A stretch of 64,000 nt of DNA, taken from assembly GCA_026120185.1 (NCBI GenBank), contig JANUWF010001052.1, positions 1,527,538-1,591,537 on the forward strand, given 5' to 3'. Source of the stretch: Voacanga thouarsii. Taxonomy: Eukaryota > Streptophyta > Magnoliopsida > Gentianales > Apocynaceae. Of this stretch, positions 21,426-34,700 are shown one piece after another. Position 1 is the first letter of the stretch; every line of letters starts with the position of its first letter. Both the position numbers and the translations under genes were made by a program. The notes under the pieces are model-generated. The model was not told where the DNA came from and made no database searches. It saw nothing but the letters and a program-made list of their open reading frames with translations.

Positions 21426-22608
21426 ATATTTATATTTAACTAAATAAATGAACCTTCGCCCTTAAGGTTGTACTTTTATTTCATATTGACCCCTGAATTC
21501 ACAAATTATAGTTTTCAATTTAGTCCCTTTTTTCCTCTTTTCACTTTTTGGATTGAAAGCGCAAAGAAGAACGGCATTGACGGTCAACCGTCTCCCAATG
21601 TCTCCACTTTCTCTCCCTAACCCACTTCCTCTCGAGGGAAATGTTTGGGTGGATCCGGTTCATCATGGACCAATGCATAATATATTGTATTTTTTAAAAA
21701 ATATACAATTTTCAATACATATTATACAACACTTGATGCGGTGATCCACGATAAACTCGGTCCATCCAAATATTTCCCACTCTCTGCTTTTCATGTTGTG
21801 CACTCCGCTTCTGTTTGGTCAGATCCGAACTCTGCCATTCTTTTCTTCTAATTTTGGTGATCTTTTCTTCTCTTTTGATCTCAAACCTCATGAACCGGTT
21901 CTATCCAAATATTTTTCACTCTCTGATTTTCATGTTGTGCACTCCACTTCTGTTTGGTCAGATCCGAACTCTGCCGTTCTTTTCTTCTAATTTTGGTGAT
22001 CTTTTCTTCTCTTTTGGTCTCAAACCTCGATTTTTTTTTTTTTTGACTTTCTTTCTCAACCTCTACTTCTCTTTGGCCTGTGTTATTTGTATTTCTACTT
22101 GTGCTTGTTCTTCTCCTTGTGTTTGTTGTTTTTCCTTTACCCAACAATTAGTTTGGGTCCTTTCCCCACTTCTCGCCTATCTCTTCGGTAATTTTCAAAA
22201 CCGTTAATTTTATTTGTTCAGGTCGTTGATGTTCATGAATGCTGACAAAATAATAAAGAAAGATTTTTTATGTATTTATTTTAATTTTATATATTACACT
22301 ATTTCTTTCAAGATAAGATTATTTCTTTATTATTAAGATCTTACTATTCATATATGTAACCTGTTTTTTTATGAATGAAAAAATATATTAACTATAAAAA
22401 AAAAACCTTTTTAATATATATGGGAACTCGCTGACTCGGAAAGACGAGAGCAATGAACTTTTAACTTGGTGGTTACGACATCAAAAGCATAGGACACTGA
22501 CATTTCGCTGTGACTTTTTTCCACAAATTCCTCCTCTGTTCTCTCTTTCACTCTCAAAAAATTGCCAAGTATTCCTCCTATTTTCTTTTTTATTTTTTCA
22601 GATAAAAA

Positions 22609-22609
<1 letters not shown>
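21426..22609. other. Noncoding DNA with a 139-bp tandem duplication
   Basis: Unit 1 (about 21763-21901) and unit 2 (about 21902-22033) are nearly identical (TGTTGTGCACTCC at 21794 and 21933; GGTCAGATCCGAACTCTGCC in both). The open frames here (for example 21815-22207) are pyrimidine-rich translations without family features. The sequence 22440-22560 (C/T-rich, CTCTCTTTCACTCTC) looks like a plant 5' UTR, but no coding exon follows. Confidence 0.5.

Positions 22610-22691
<82 letters not shown>
22610..22691. repeat. (TTA)n microsatellite, about 27 units
   Basis: Uninterrupted trinucleotide array of about 82 bp ending at AACTAACAAC. Confidence 0.95.
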
Positions 22692-22694
<3 letters not shown>

Positions 22695-24110
22695 AACAAC
22701 TCTATGTCAAATACAAATCTAATAGAGCTTAAATTTTCTTTAACCTTGTTCTTTTCAAAATCTTTCTCTCCTATTCAAATGCGGGAACTGCTTTTTTTTT
22801 TTTTTTTTTCCTTTAACTTTTTAAATGCGAACATTACAGAGTTAAGTTTTTCTTTAGCATGCTGCAGAAAATTCAAGAGCTTGAGCTTTACTTCACATCC
22901 AAGTTGCTTACTACGTTGTAGGGAATTTCATTGTTTTCTTTTGATCTGTGATCTCACGTGGGCTTCAATTCGATCGGGATGTTATTTTGTCAGTGATCAT
23001 ACTTTTTTCTTTTCTTTTTGTCCTTCCTCGTGTATGCTTGATTATGTCTTAACGCTTCCTTTTCTTGTTTCTGTGCTGTTTGTTTGGTTAATTTTACTTT
23101 TGTTAATTTAAAGCTTTTTTGATTGAAGGGTTGCTTTCTGCTCTTAAAAAACTTTTAAAAGACCGTTTAAAGATTGTTCTCTTTTGTTTTCTTTGCTGAA
23201 TGAGCTCTAAAACTTCAAGAAAAATGGGGGGTTTCACATTTAGTAATATTCTTGAGTCATTATGGCTTTACCATGTACGTCCTCTGGTAATTGTTTTCTT
23301 TTCTTGTTTTCGTTGTGAAATTTGTGTTTTAGTCTTTTGGTGAAATTCCACTCATTTAATTCCTGATTGTTTAAATAGATTAAAGTTTCTTAAATTAAGG
23401 TAGTTTTGGTTCTCGAGGCATGAGGAAATGAAAGAAAGGAAATTAAGAAAGTAATTTCTCTCATTGTTTTACTGGAACTCTGCTATTCTTAGCTTCTTCG
23501 AAGGTTTACTAGTGTTTTACTACTTAGTTTTGCTGTATGAGAATATTTTTAGTAGTTTTTTGAATGTATGCAAATCTAATATTCTATCATTTTGTTAGCA
23601 CTGGTTTACATCTTAAAAGCAGTCCAAATTTGTTTCATTTCAACTATTACAATGTGTTAGAACTAAATTCTACAATTTCATTTATGTTCTCATGGAATTA
23701 TAGTTTCAAAATTTATGGAACTTGTAAAAGTTAATTGGCTTGGTATAGCTTGTTTTAAAAGTTTGAAAATGATAAATGTTCACATACCTTTATATAGATT
23801 CCATTCCTCAAATTTATAGCTGAAAGCTATGCTTTTGTTGTGTGTGGAAAATAAATAAATTGAAAGCTAGTTGATTTTCATAAACAAATAAAGCCTTAGT
23901 TGATCATCTTTATGAAGAATTTTTTTGTGCTCCATTAAGAAGTTTCGTTTTCCAGCCTACTCATATGAATTGCTTGTTCAATTGTCTTTTTAATCACTTT
24001 TGTAGAGATACCTTATTGATGGGCGTGCATGACTTGCTTTCCTTTAGCTCTTTTTCTCGCTTTTCTTTTGTACAAGCAATAAATTCTTCGATAAGGAATT
24101 GATACGGATG
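22692..24110. other. Noncoding T-rich DNA
   Basis: No supported gene. The 135-codon frame at 22704-23111 is a Phe/Leu/Ser-rich translation of pyrimidine tracts. The general look (T-rich, spaced GT and AG) is intron-like, so this could be a leftover 5' UTR intron of a lost gene. Confidence 0.4.
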
Positions 24111-24500
24111 TGTCTTATGCGATTTAAATCAAATTTTTGAATTGAATCGAATTTTTAATTCAATTTGATTTTAATAAAATTCGAATAGATTTGGTTTTGA
24201 AATTTATATAAAAAAATTGATTGAATTTTCAATTTTTCAAAATAAAAAATTGAAAAATTGAAATTTATTTTTTAATTAAAAATATATGTAATTAAGATCA
24301 AAATATTAATTAATAATAACACACACATAGATATATAATAATAATTCTTTTTTTGTATTTTGGTTCATTTATTTCAATTCGATTTGATTTATAGAAATTT
24401 TGATTCGATATTTTGTCCAAATTTTATAAAATCAAACCAAAGATTGAATTTTAAAATCAAAATCGAAAAAAAAAACAAATAAACATCCCTAAAATTGATT
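24111..24500. repeat. Low-complexity AATTTGA/TCAAATT-rich repeat
   Basis: Alternating ATTCAATTTGATTT-like and reverse-complement pieces give an inverted-repeat character (AATTGAATCGAATTTT near the left, AAAATCAAAATCGAAAAA near the right). No target duplication found. Possibly a decayed MITE. Confidence 0.35.
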
Positions 24501-25040
24501 GCCAAGTTCATTTTCTTTCTTCTTGGTCCTACAGTTTTTCAAAACTTTGTTGAAAACAACAAGTAAGCCATTGAAGTTGAACTGGTGTTGGTTTATATAA
24601 TGCTCTATTATATAAACTTTGTCGAAAACAACAAGCTACAGTTTTTCAATTTTATATAATGCTCTATTAAAGTGTTGTGTCTTTTTATGCTGAATCATGC
24701 GTATTCATATTCCATATTTTATAATTATAGTTTGGAGCATTATACTCTGCTCTAACTTGTCTTCTTCTTTTCTTAAATAGAAATACAAGTAGATGCTCGT
24801 GTGCAATAGATTATTGAGTTTGTATTACATTTCAAATATATTTTAAGAATTCAATTAATTTAGATAACTTTATATAAAATCTCAAAGAATTTTTATATTT
24901 TATTGATAAGGGTTAAATTAGTCATACTTTGCCTAGTTATTTGAGGTTCTTTTGTAAGACATTTTGTGCAGTAACTAGTCATATTCTTTCATATTTGAGA
25001 TTTTACCCTTGGAAAGATATTTTGTTCATTATTTCAGATT
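24501..25040. other. AT-rich intergenic DNA
   Basis: No gene seen. A short sequence (AACTTTGTTGAAAACAACAAG and TATATAATGCTCTATTA) is repeated between about 24543 and 24670. Confidence 0.4.
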
Positions 25041-26310
25041 TTTGGGTAAAACGAAGCAAAACCGTCGCGAAACAGAGCAGAGGCGGCGCCGACTATAAGG
25101 CTGGAACCGGCGCCGGTTGAATTTTGGAACTTATGCGCAAAATTTGGAGAAAAATCGGCGAATAAGTGGAGAAGCAGAACACAGGCGGTGTCGGCTTCGA
25201 AGGACCAAGGCGGCGCCGGCTGTGTTCTATCCTTGAGGCGGTGCTGCGATTTTTCTACGCGTTTTTGAAAACCTGAGGAGTTTTAGTATCTTCCAACTTT
25301 TACTCGATCAAGAACTTTGTACCTACGAGTTTAGGTATTTCTTAAGCCTATAAATAGATGAAAAACACAAGGAAAAATGGGAGAATTCATTATTCATCAT
25401 AGAAAATCACTTAATCCAATGAGGAATTCTTCAATTCAATGAGGGTTGTACAAGAAGGTCTTCAAAGGAAGAAGAAGGAGGCTTGTCTATGAGTGCTTTC
25501 TTTTACTTTGTTTTCTTTTCTAGACAATGATGTTTTAATTGTTTTATTGTAATTTGACATTGGTTTAGACGTTCATGGTATTTAGAGTTATTTGATCTTT
25601 TGATTAACTGATTGTTATTTTTGGTATTTAATTGATTGTGCCGTTAACTTGCTTGAGAATAGGATTGATGGTTTAAATTGATTGATTTCATATTTGTTGC
25701 CTTTTAACTTGCCTGAAAATGGGGTTAATTGTAAGAACAGAGTAATTAAAGATTAATTGATGTCTGTCAGAATATGGATTCAATTGGTTAATTTCATGTG
25801 TTAAGTTTGCCTGAGAATGGGAGTTAATCAAAGAATTGTGTTTAATGCATTTTTTGGATAAGATTGGTTGAGACAGAGTATGTGATACTAAGTTACCTAG
25901 AAGATGGAGATTCATAGACTGAGAAAGAAGTGAGTTTATTTTAATTATTCATGATGCCAAGAGAATAATTAGTTATGATAGAGGTTGGGTACTTTAAAAT
26001 CATGTTTGTCTAATCAATGGTTTGAATTATATAAATCTATTGACATGTATATATTTTTGTTTTTATTTTATTTTATTTTGTTTTATTTCGATTTTGTTTT
26101 ATCGAGTCGGTTAAACAATGAAAGAAAGGTAATTAATATCTACTTGTTTCTTGAGGATCGACACTCGTTTGAACTCTATACTCAGTTAATGATGAGTATG
26201 TGCTTGTTCATATGTGTGATTTGGGTCTAACGTTTTAATTTAAACTTGATTGGAAATGTGCTTAGTTTTTGTATGATTTTTATACCCAAGTCCGGACACA
26301 TAATTTATTA
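25041..26310 (+). mobile_element. Possible solo or partial gypsy LTR
   Basis: A GC-rich block with repeated GGCGGCGCCGGC-like words (25080-25250) is followed by a TATA box (CCTATAAATAGATGA, about 25349-25363). Then comes a leader-like part ending with CTTGAGGATCGACACTCG (about 26151-26168) and CTATACTC, words typical of LTR ends of Athila-like gypsy elements. I could not find the exact ends or a target duplication, so the boundaries are approximate. Confidence 0.35.
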
Positions 26311-28267
26311 ATTAATTTAGTTAATTATTCAATTAATTAAGAAAATGAAAATTGGCATGAGAACAAACTTGAGCACAACGTAGTAAGCTGACATATATAC
26401 TTGACTGAAACTATGATGGTAGAGATAGAATACACTCTTAACAACTCATCTTTGTCCCTTACATGTCCAGAAGAGATAAACTAAAAGCGAAAAACGGGCA
26501 AGTTCAATAGACTTATCAACCTAAAATTAATCCTAAAACGAAATGAAGGTTTCACATAGATGTAGGAATCTCCTAAGGAAGAAATTGCAATGAGCCAACC
26601 AAGTTTGGTTGAATGTGCTAGACCCTTTGAAGTAGATTAAATATTGCTAGAAGTAGATAATGAAATTGATGATGATAGATACGGAGAAGTGAACGATTCC
26701 TGCCCTTTCTGCTCTATAGTTGCCAGTGAATCTACTTCAACTTCCATATACCGTGCTGCCTGACAAAGCATCCTCATTGAACACACTTTCAACTAAGGGA
26801 GTATAAAATTATAGTCAATGTTATCCTCAAAACTTGATTCAAAAAATAAGTAAAATAACTCAATAGATTTCTCAAAGGGAATTTTAGAAACCGGTAATGA
26901 GTTGAACATTGTGTCCAAGCATTAGTTCCATGGATGCTCATCATGCTCCTCTGCAGGGTGCATTGCATCACTACAATTGGTTGTGACTCCTTTGAAGGTA
27001 ATATCCCTGGAATTTTTTGGATCCAAAATGTGCTTTCTTCCTATTGATCTAGCATAGAATCATTCTGCTTATCTGCTTGTGCTTCGGAATACACATTCTG
27101 TATCTGCTCCTTTTTAATTATTCTCTATCTGGCTGCCTCTCTTCTTTAATATTTCCAGTATGGAATCCTTGCAGATCCCTCGTACTCATTTTTTTTCCAT
27201 ATTAATGCAAACTCAGCTATTACTTAGACTTCTCAGAATACTTAGGAAAACCATTAATAAACACTAATCATACAATGGAGCAATAAGCTTTATCTTTCTC
27301 CAACCCAGAAACCTATCACCTAGTTGAATTTCTTCATTCTCATTTACCATTCATTGAACCCCAAAAAAGCACCGTGGAGGAGACAACTATATTTCTCACT
27401 CTCAATCAGAATTCAAATTGAAAAATGAATGAATCAGCAGAACCACACCTCCCCCTAGGCCCTAACCAAAAACTCAAAAAAAAAAAAAAAAAAAAAAAAT
27501 CATCCTTCAGAATGAAACTCGTGAAATTCAATTATCCATTGAAAAATGACAACTACAAAAGAATATAAAAAAAGAGCGAGATAAATCAATTATAGCTTGG
27601 AATGATCAAATGAATGAAAAACAGGCTAACCGTCCATTCACAATTGCCCAGAGTGATCTGATCACAACCCCTCTTAGTGTTCAGGAATATCAGAATCCAG
27701 CTACCATCCATAATATCTTCAAGAAGCTTTGCTAATATGCATATAATTGTTTTTTATAGGAAAACACAAACAAATAGGGTAAAAATTACAGTGAAAGTTG
27801 AAATACAAAAGCTAAAGTAAAAATTCAGAAAAGGTGAAATTTCCAGCCTAGCTACTTGTTATATTTTCTGAGCCTCAGAGATAATATACTACTACGAAGA
27901 TCGAGAGATGATGGAATGGAGAAGAATTGACACAGACCAAGCTTTCTTATGGGACATACAAATGAAACTCTATGGATAGCAAATAATGAACCATAAGAGC
28001 ATTCAATCTTTAAAGAGGTATCGTAAAATATACTACTTAGAGCTATCTGAAAAGCTTGAAAAATCTCATTCCTTGACCGACCCCCAATCCAAAAGATGCT
28101 ATTTTTACCAAATCACGCTTAAACACTTTGATCTTGTAACATATACAACATCGTATTCATCAAAGAACTTTAATCAACCAATACCAAGCGACGAAATGAA
28201 TTGTACCCAAAGAAGTGTAAAGATAAAATTAAGTAATGTACAAGAGTTGCAAATGAAGAAATTACCC
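26311..28267. other. Decayed low-copy sequence, no clear gene
   Basis: Base composition is less extreme than in the neighbouring repeats. Short minus-strand frames look exon-like: one around 26790-26970, and one around 26650-26780 containing ARYMEVEVDSLATIEQKGQE. I do not recognise them. A poly(A) run of about 25 bp lies at 27476-27500. The sequence may be the remains of a gene next to the LTO1-like pseudogene. Confidence 0.3.
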
Positions 28268-28690
28268 TCAAAATTGATTCTTTTCAACATCAAGGAGCTT
28301 GGGGTAGCCATTATACTCCAATTTCACATTCAACATGGCATAAATAGCCCAGAATTTCAACCTCAATGAATCCAAGATCTTGCTCGCGGACTCGTCTTCG
28401 GGATCATCAATTGGATACTTGCTGAGTAAATCATCCATTTGTTTGATGCTTTTTAGAACCCGAGAAGAAAAGCATGTTGGATCGACCACAATTGATAAGT
28501 TCCATAGGTAGACATAACCTCTGTAAAAACCCATTCTTCGCCCACTTCGAATCTAGTTTTGAGGCCGACTTGCCGACCCTCCTCCTTGCCGGAGACTAAA
28601 CCATTGGCATAGCCTTCTTCGTATCCCTCTTTCAAGTGAAGTCCTTGAAATCCTGAGAATCCATCACGAACTCATCGTTGAGGTCAATGA
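28268..28690 (-). pseudogene. LTO1/Yae1-type (ORAOV1 homologue) pseudogene
   Basis: On the minus strand the pieces read in order: FIDLNDEFVMDSQDFKDF; LKEGYEEGYANGLVSGKEEG (the glycine-rich deca-GX3 motif of Yae1/LTO1 proteins); GFYRGYVYLWN; VVDPTCFSSRVLKSIKQMDD; and the C-terminal KLEYNGYPK. In the family, Yae1-Lto1 acts as an adaptor for cytosolic Fe-S cluster insertion into Rli1/ABCE1. Two single-base losses break the frame (near 28634 and 28535). The original start is not clear. It may be a retrocopy or a decayed gene; introns cannot be judged here. Confidence 0.7.
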
Positions 28691-29000
28691 AACCATATCT
28701 CAATGGTTTTGAGTAGTAGTTGCTTGAATTCCTCTTCTAGCAATTAGATCACCACCCTTTTCCCATCAGCAAACACCACCCTACAGAAATAAAGAGTGGT
28801 TCAGTGGACGGCTTTATATTAACAGAGGAGATGCGTTGGAAACTGAGATATTGAAGTTATGTTAAGCTAAGTTTTTAGGTTAGTACAAGCGATCCATCTT
28901 TCATAGAAGTCAAATACATTCAATTGTGAACGTGGTCAAATACAGAGTATTATGTTTTCATAATAATGACTCAATAAAATGAAAATCTATCTTATATTTA
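28691..29000. other. Flank of MULE X including its left target duplication
   Basis: No gene seen. The 9-bp TTATATTTA at 28992-29000 is the left target-site duplication of MULE X. Confidence 0.7.
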
Positions 29001-29082
29001 GGGGTTTTGATCAAAATAGGAACGTTTTCAAAATAAGCTCTGGATGGGGGAACAAAATTTGTGGTGTCTCCTTGGAAGAGAA

Positions 29083-29290
29083 ACCTCGTGTCTGCTAGAC
29101 ACCAGGTGCGGTAGAACCTTGCGTCTGACGGACACGAGGTTTACTGTCCACAATCTCCTCAAAAATTTCAGTAAATGCAAGAGTTGTCTATTTTTTAAAA
29201 ATTTCCAAACGCATTAAATGCGTGAATGGCGGCCTTCACGCATTAAATGCGTGAATGCCAAATTGCACCTCCTGTCTACCAGACACGAGG
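29083..29290. repeat. Left subterminal palindromes of MULE X (three 23-bp units)
   Basis: Units start at about 29083, 29117 and 29268. Each is 23 bp with arms of the type CCTCGTGTCT and AGACACGAGG around a short centre; some arms carry one or two mismatches. Between units 2 and 3 is another palindrome, TTCACGCATT / AATGCGTGAA (29235-29255), preceded by half a copy. Confidence 0.8.
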
Positions 29291-29367
29291 TGCATCAATT
29301 TTATCAAACCACATTTCATTTCTCTACATTGCAATTTTTAACAACAACATTTTGTATTTTTTTTTAC

Positions 29368-30785
29368 TTTCACATTAATTCTTTAACAAAAATATTATTA
29401 TATGTAGACATTTAATTTTAGTTCTAGTTAATTTAATTTTTTATTTAAATAAATGATTATATTTAATAAATTTTTGTATTTAGTTCCGTTCACAGTATAA
29501 AATCACAATTATCTTTATTAAAATTTTAAATTATTTTAATTCTCAATTAATATTAAAATTAAATATTAAGTTATTTTTATTGTAAAAAAATGACAATAAA
29601 TTTTAATCCTTTTAATTTATTTTATTATCTTTAATCCATTAAACATAATATTTTTGAAATAATAATTTTTTATTTTTCTAATTCCTTTAAATTTAAATTT
29701 AATTTTTAGAGTTTAATTTAAAATTTTAGATGCTAAAATTTAATTACAATTATGTATAAAAATTAATTATAATTAATTTTAAATATCAATAATGTACACC
29801 TAAAATCTTCACGAGGTTTGACAATTTGATTTCTCTGCATGATTTCTTTACAGAGAAATCCTTTAGAAAAAAACCTGATTTCTCTGCATAGCAAAAATTT
29901 TTTAGCAAAAACATTTAGCAAATTTTTTTAATTTCACATTAATTCTTTAGCAAAAATATGATTATATGTAGAAATGTAATTTCGGCTCTATTTAATTTAA
30001 TTTTTTATTTAAATAAATGATTATATTCAATAAATTTTTTGATTTAGTCCCGTTCATAATATAAAATCACATTTATTTTTATTAAAATTTTAAATAATTT
30101 TAAATCTCAATTAATACTAAAATTGAATTTTAATTTATTTTTATCGTAAAAAAATGGCAATAATTTTATTATTTATCTTTAATTCGTTAAACATAATAGT
30201 TTTGAAATAATAATATATTATTTTTTCTAATTCTTTTAAATTTAAATTTAATTTTTAGAGTTTAATTTATTATTTTGGATTCTAAAATTTAATTACAATT
30301 ATGTATAATTAATTTTAAATGTGTACGTTAAAAAACATGTAGCAATTTTTTTAATTTCACATTAATTCGTTAGCATAAATATTATTATATGTAGACATGT
30401 TATTTCAGTTCTATTTAATTTAATTTTTTATTTAAATAAACGATTATATTCAATAAATTTTTTTATTTAGTCCCGTTCACAGTATAAAATTACAGTCATT
30501 TTTATTAAAATTTTAAATTATTTTAATTCTCAATGAATACTAAAATTGAATCTTAATTTATTTTTATCTTTAAAAAATGGCAATAATTTTTAATCTTTGT
30601 AATTTATTTTATTATTTATCTTTAATCCGTTAAACATAATATTTTTGAAATAATAATTTATTATTTTCTAATTATTTTAAATTTAATTTTAAGTTTTAGA
30701 GTTTAATTTATTATTTTGGATGCTAAAATTTAATTACAATTATGTATAAAAATTAATTTTAATTAATTTTAAATGCCAATAACGT
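29368..30785. repeat. AT-rich tandem repeat in MULE X (three units of about 400-435 bp)
   Basis: Units lie at about 29368-29798, 29930-30330 and 30351-30785. Each begins TTTCACATTAATTC, continues ATTATATGTAGA and TTTTTTATTTAAATAAA, and ends with AATTACAATTATGTATA. Divergence between units is moderate. About 130 bp of other sequence separate units 1 and 2 (TTTCTCTGCATGATTTC and its variants). Confidence 0.8.
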
Positions 30786-31071
30786 AAATATAAAATTGTT
30801 AAAACCAAGTATGAAAATTAGTCATACAATGAAAATCCTTGACGGTGCCGCTGAGGTTAAACTCGTCTCGGAGGTTGTTGTTGAGGATGTACTTTAAGTT
30901 GTCCCTCATTTTATTCATCTATAGCGTATGACGGACCTACATCGTCCTCAGACTGTCTATACTGTCTCCGAGACGGCCCAGTGGATGTATCAGCAGCAAA
31001 CTCGCCCCCCGAAGAAACATACCTAGGATCGAAAATTAGGTACTGCGGAATTAAAAGATCATCATGATCAT

Positions 31072-31428
31072 CTGAAATCGCTGCACCGGGACGAAGTCAT
31101 TTGCAACTGGCAGAAGTGGAGCGTAGTCATCATCGACCGCTGCAGGAGTACCTGGCACATAAACGTCTTCATCTCCATGCACCGGTGAGTAGTACTGCAG
31201 CGGGAGAACTTCCTCAACTACAGCGCGTTGACGTGCCCGTCTACTGCCCCGCCGTATTGGTGGTTCTTGTCAAGGCACTTGTTGCGGAATCGGCGGTATC
31301 GGATCAGTAGCATTTGATTGTTTGGATGGCTCATATGGCATTCGATTTAAACAATTGGTTTCGCCACTAATAGTCAAAGTACGCATGACAATATCGAACA
31401 TTCTTCCGACTGCTTGTTGCGCGTATGA
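31072..31428 (-). pseudogene. C-terminal tail of a MULE-borne protein (possibly PMD-type), MULE X
   Basis: A minus-strand frame reads GRMFDIVMRTLTISGETNC, then PIPPIPQQVP and a stop, then QEPPIRRGSRRARQRAVVEE and YYSPVHGDEDVYVPGTPAAV. The part after the stop aligns with the tail in MULE Y (PIRKGGRR, RRAAADEV, HYSPVSANEGDYV, DPAAIDDF). Basic, then Pro/Asp-rich tails of this kind occur at the ends of plant MULE-associated PMD or PP7-long-form-like proteins; that link is from memory and uncertain. The upstream body of the protein is missing. Confidence 0.5.
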
Positions 31429-31715
31429 TCAAAGCATATTAAACAGATCAAAGCATATTATAAATCAGTCAATATTTTACCAAACATAATTTCTAAAAAT
31501 CTCAATAATTTCACTATAAGTGCACAATCAAATAATTAATTTTTTAATATTAAAATTTTAAAAAATCTATTTAAACAAATAAATAAATAAATTAATACAA
31601 TCTCTATTTTTCTTTTAAAAAAAACCTGTTATATAGAAGTTGCGTGTATGGCTCGGGTGCACAGGCAACAATACTTTTTCTAATTTGTAATTCTAGCACG
31701 AATCTCTGACGGTAA

Positions 31716-34700
31716 TGTTTGTTAATAGGATCGACATGCTTATGTGTCAACCAGATTAAACATTGAGAATACGTGAAAACGGATCATACCTTTATAGATA
31801 TCGTCTTCACCAACATGATTCTTGAAGTCTTTGGCCTTCTGATAATGCTCTAGACCTCCAAGCCTTCTTCAATGTAATCTCCTTAGACCAGAAAATTACT
31901 AATCGTATTTTGTTTCTCTCTTTGTTGAGGGTGGACTCACACAAAAACTGAGAGAAAAACCCAGAGAACAACAACGATGTTTCTCAAGTATTTCTGAAAA
32001 AGAGTTATCTCCCAATATATATATTGGACTCTATCTCATAATACAAATCCTGATAGAATAAGAAAAGTATAGTTGAATACAACTATTTCCACTTATCCTA
32101 TTCCATCTAAAATACGATATTTGGTTTCCTGCAATTTTTATTAATAAATTATAAACAAATTAAAATTTATTATTTTCCCATAATTAGGAGCCACTGAAGG
32201 GACCTGACCGGATACAATTAGACTAAGCTCCAATAAATTATTTTGTCAATAAAAATAATTTATTAATTACGTTCTACTCCACTAAAAGAACGTAACTGCA
32301 CTCTTAGTTTAATCGCAATTATTGGAGTCAATAACTATATCCATTAATTGATCGATCTAACAAATTACCCCGTCGATCAATATAATACTTTGACTGAGGC
32401 AGTATGACCACAGTGCCCCTCATTCAAAACCTCAATTCTCATATTCAATTTGACAGTACCATGTGATCACGTCACACTTACAAATTGAATTCAATAGACA
32501 CTATTGAATTACTGAGCTCAGATTTAACTGTCCCTTAGAAGAACTTGTGAGGAAATGATCTTGCCTATTAAAGGTGACGGATTCCACATTGCATAACAAT
32601 TATTTCATATTTATTTCACTTTAATTCCCAAGATGTTGAGATATTGATTATTAAGTTAATCTCACTCTTTGGCAACTCAAGGAACTTCAAGTTAGTAAAT
32701 ATAAATAATTGTTTGCTCAGGATTGAGGTATTATGTACGACAATCTTTTAATATTTTATTTATATGGTCTATTTCACAAATAAATATTGATGGCTCGTCC
32801 AATATATCAAAATATATCCTTAATTTTATTACCAAAGTCAAAGACAGACTTCAATAAAATTAAGACGATTTTCCAAAATAAATTGCCCAAATTTATTTTA
32901 GATCGCGGATAATTTATTTCAAATTAAATTATAAATCAAGTATTTCTGTGTTTAACAAATAAACACTTGATAACATCTAAATAATTCGTGGACAAAACAA
33001 GCTCATACATAATTCATACATATAAATATAAAAAGACATATTTTATTTAATTTCAAAATAAAAACATTGTATTTACTCGATGGACATATCTAACAAATTC
33101 TCCCACTTGTCCTAGAGTAAATGGGACATGTCAGAAATACCCATACTTTCTATATGACTTTCAAAAATATTTACAGATAAACTTTTAGTAAAAGGACCAG
33201 CAAGATTTTCAGCAGAAGAAATCTTGCACACTTCTACATCTCCACGTTGAACAATCTCCCTAAGTAGGTGATATTTACGTTCAATGTGTTTACCACGCTG
33301 ATGGCTGCGTGGTTCTTTTGCATTTGCCACTGCACCACTGTTGTCACAGTACAAACTAATGACTTGAGATGCAGAAGGAACCACTTCAAGTTCTATCAAG
33401 AACTTCTTCAACCATACTGCCTCTTTAGCTGCTTCATAAGCTGCCACATATTCAGCTTCCATTGTAGAGTCAGCAATACAAGATTGTCTGATACTTCTCC
33501 ACACAACTGCACCACCACCTAAGGTGAAAACAGAGCCTGAGGTGGACTTGCGAAGATCTCTATCAGCCTGAAAATCAGAATCAGTGTAACCTAAAGACAC
33601 CAATTCTGGAGCTGAGTAAACTAGCATATATCCTCGAGTTTTGCGAAGATACTTGAATATATGCTTGACTGCTGTCCAGTGTTTCGGTCCTGGGTTTGAC
33701 TGATATCTACTGACCATCCCAACAACATGACAAATGTCTGGACGAGTACAAAGCATAGCATACATGAGACTTCCTGCAGCTGATGCATAAGGAACTCGCT
33801 TCATGTATTCAACTTCATTAGGAGTTTTAGGACTATACTTCTGAGATAACTGAATTCCATGTCTGAAAGGCAATTGACCTTTCTTGGAATATTGCATAGA
33901 AAATCTCGTCAGTATTTTGTCAATATATGAAACTTGGGATAAAGCTATCTGTTTATTCTTTCTATCCCGAAGGATCTGAATGCCCAGAACATATCTTGCT
34001 TCTCCCAAGTCCTTTATATCAAACTGTTTACCCAACCAACTTTTCACCAATGTTAATGTTCTTACATCATTTCCAATAAGAAGGATGTCATAAATATACA
34101 GTATGAGAAAAACCACCTTACCATCTATAATCCTCTTATAGACACAAGGTTCATCAGGATGCTGATCAAAACTATAAGTTATAATTGCTTGATCAAACCT
34201 GATATTCCAAGATCTAGACGCTTGTTTAAGCCCATATATGTACCTATTCAGCTTACAAACTTTTTGTTCTTGACCTTCTTAGATAAAACCATCTGCTTGT
34301 ATCATGTAGATACATTCATCAAGATTTCCATTAAGGAAAGCTGTCTTGACGTCCATTTGCCATACTTCATAGTCGAAGTGAGCTGCAATGGATAGGAGGA
34401 TTATTATAGACTTTAACATGGCCATAGGCGAGAAGGTTTCCTTATAGTCAATACCTTCTCGTTGGGTATAACCCTTAGCAACCAATCTAGCTTTGAAAGT
34501 TTCCACTTTCCTGTCTACTCCACTCTTTCTTTTGTAGACCTATTTGCATCCAATAGGTTTTACCCCATTAGGCAGGTCCACAAGATCCCAGACGGAGTTA
34601 GTGTACATGGATTTCATTTCTGAATCCATTGCACTCTTCCAATGGTCTGCGTCTACGTCTTCTACAGCTTCTTTATACGTAGCGGGATCCTCTTCTTCCT

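Noticed and set aside
21815..23111. Frames of 130 and 135 codons in T-rich DNA
   Set aside because: Pyrimidine-tract translations; the first spans a 139-bp tandem duplication. No family features.
25041..26310. A complete LTR retrotransposon
   Set aside because: No internal coding region, no second LTR and no clear target duplication; kept only as a possible LTR remnant.
33090..33112. True LTR start directly after RNase H in Copia-1
   Set aside because: The LTR pairs with matching lengths and target duplications place the LTR at 31716-32362; the motif is not repeated at the 5' side.
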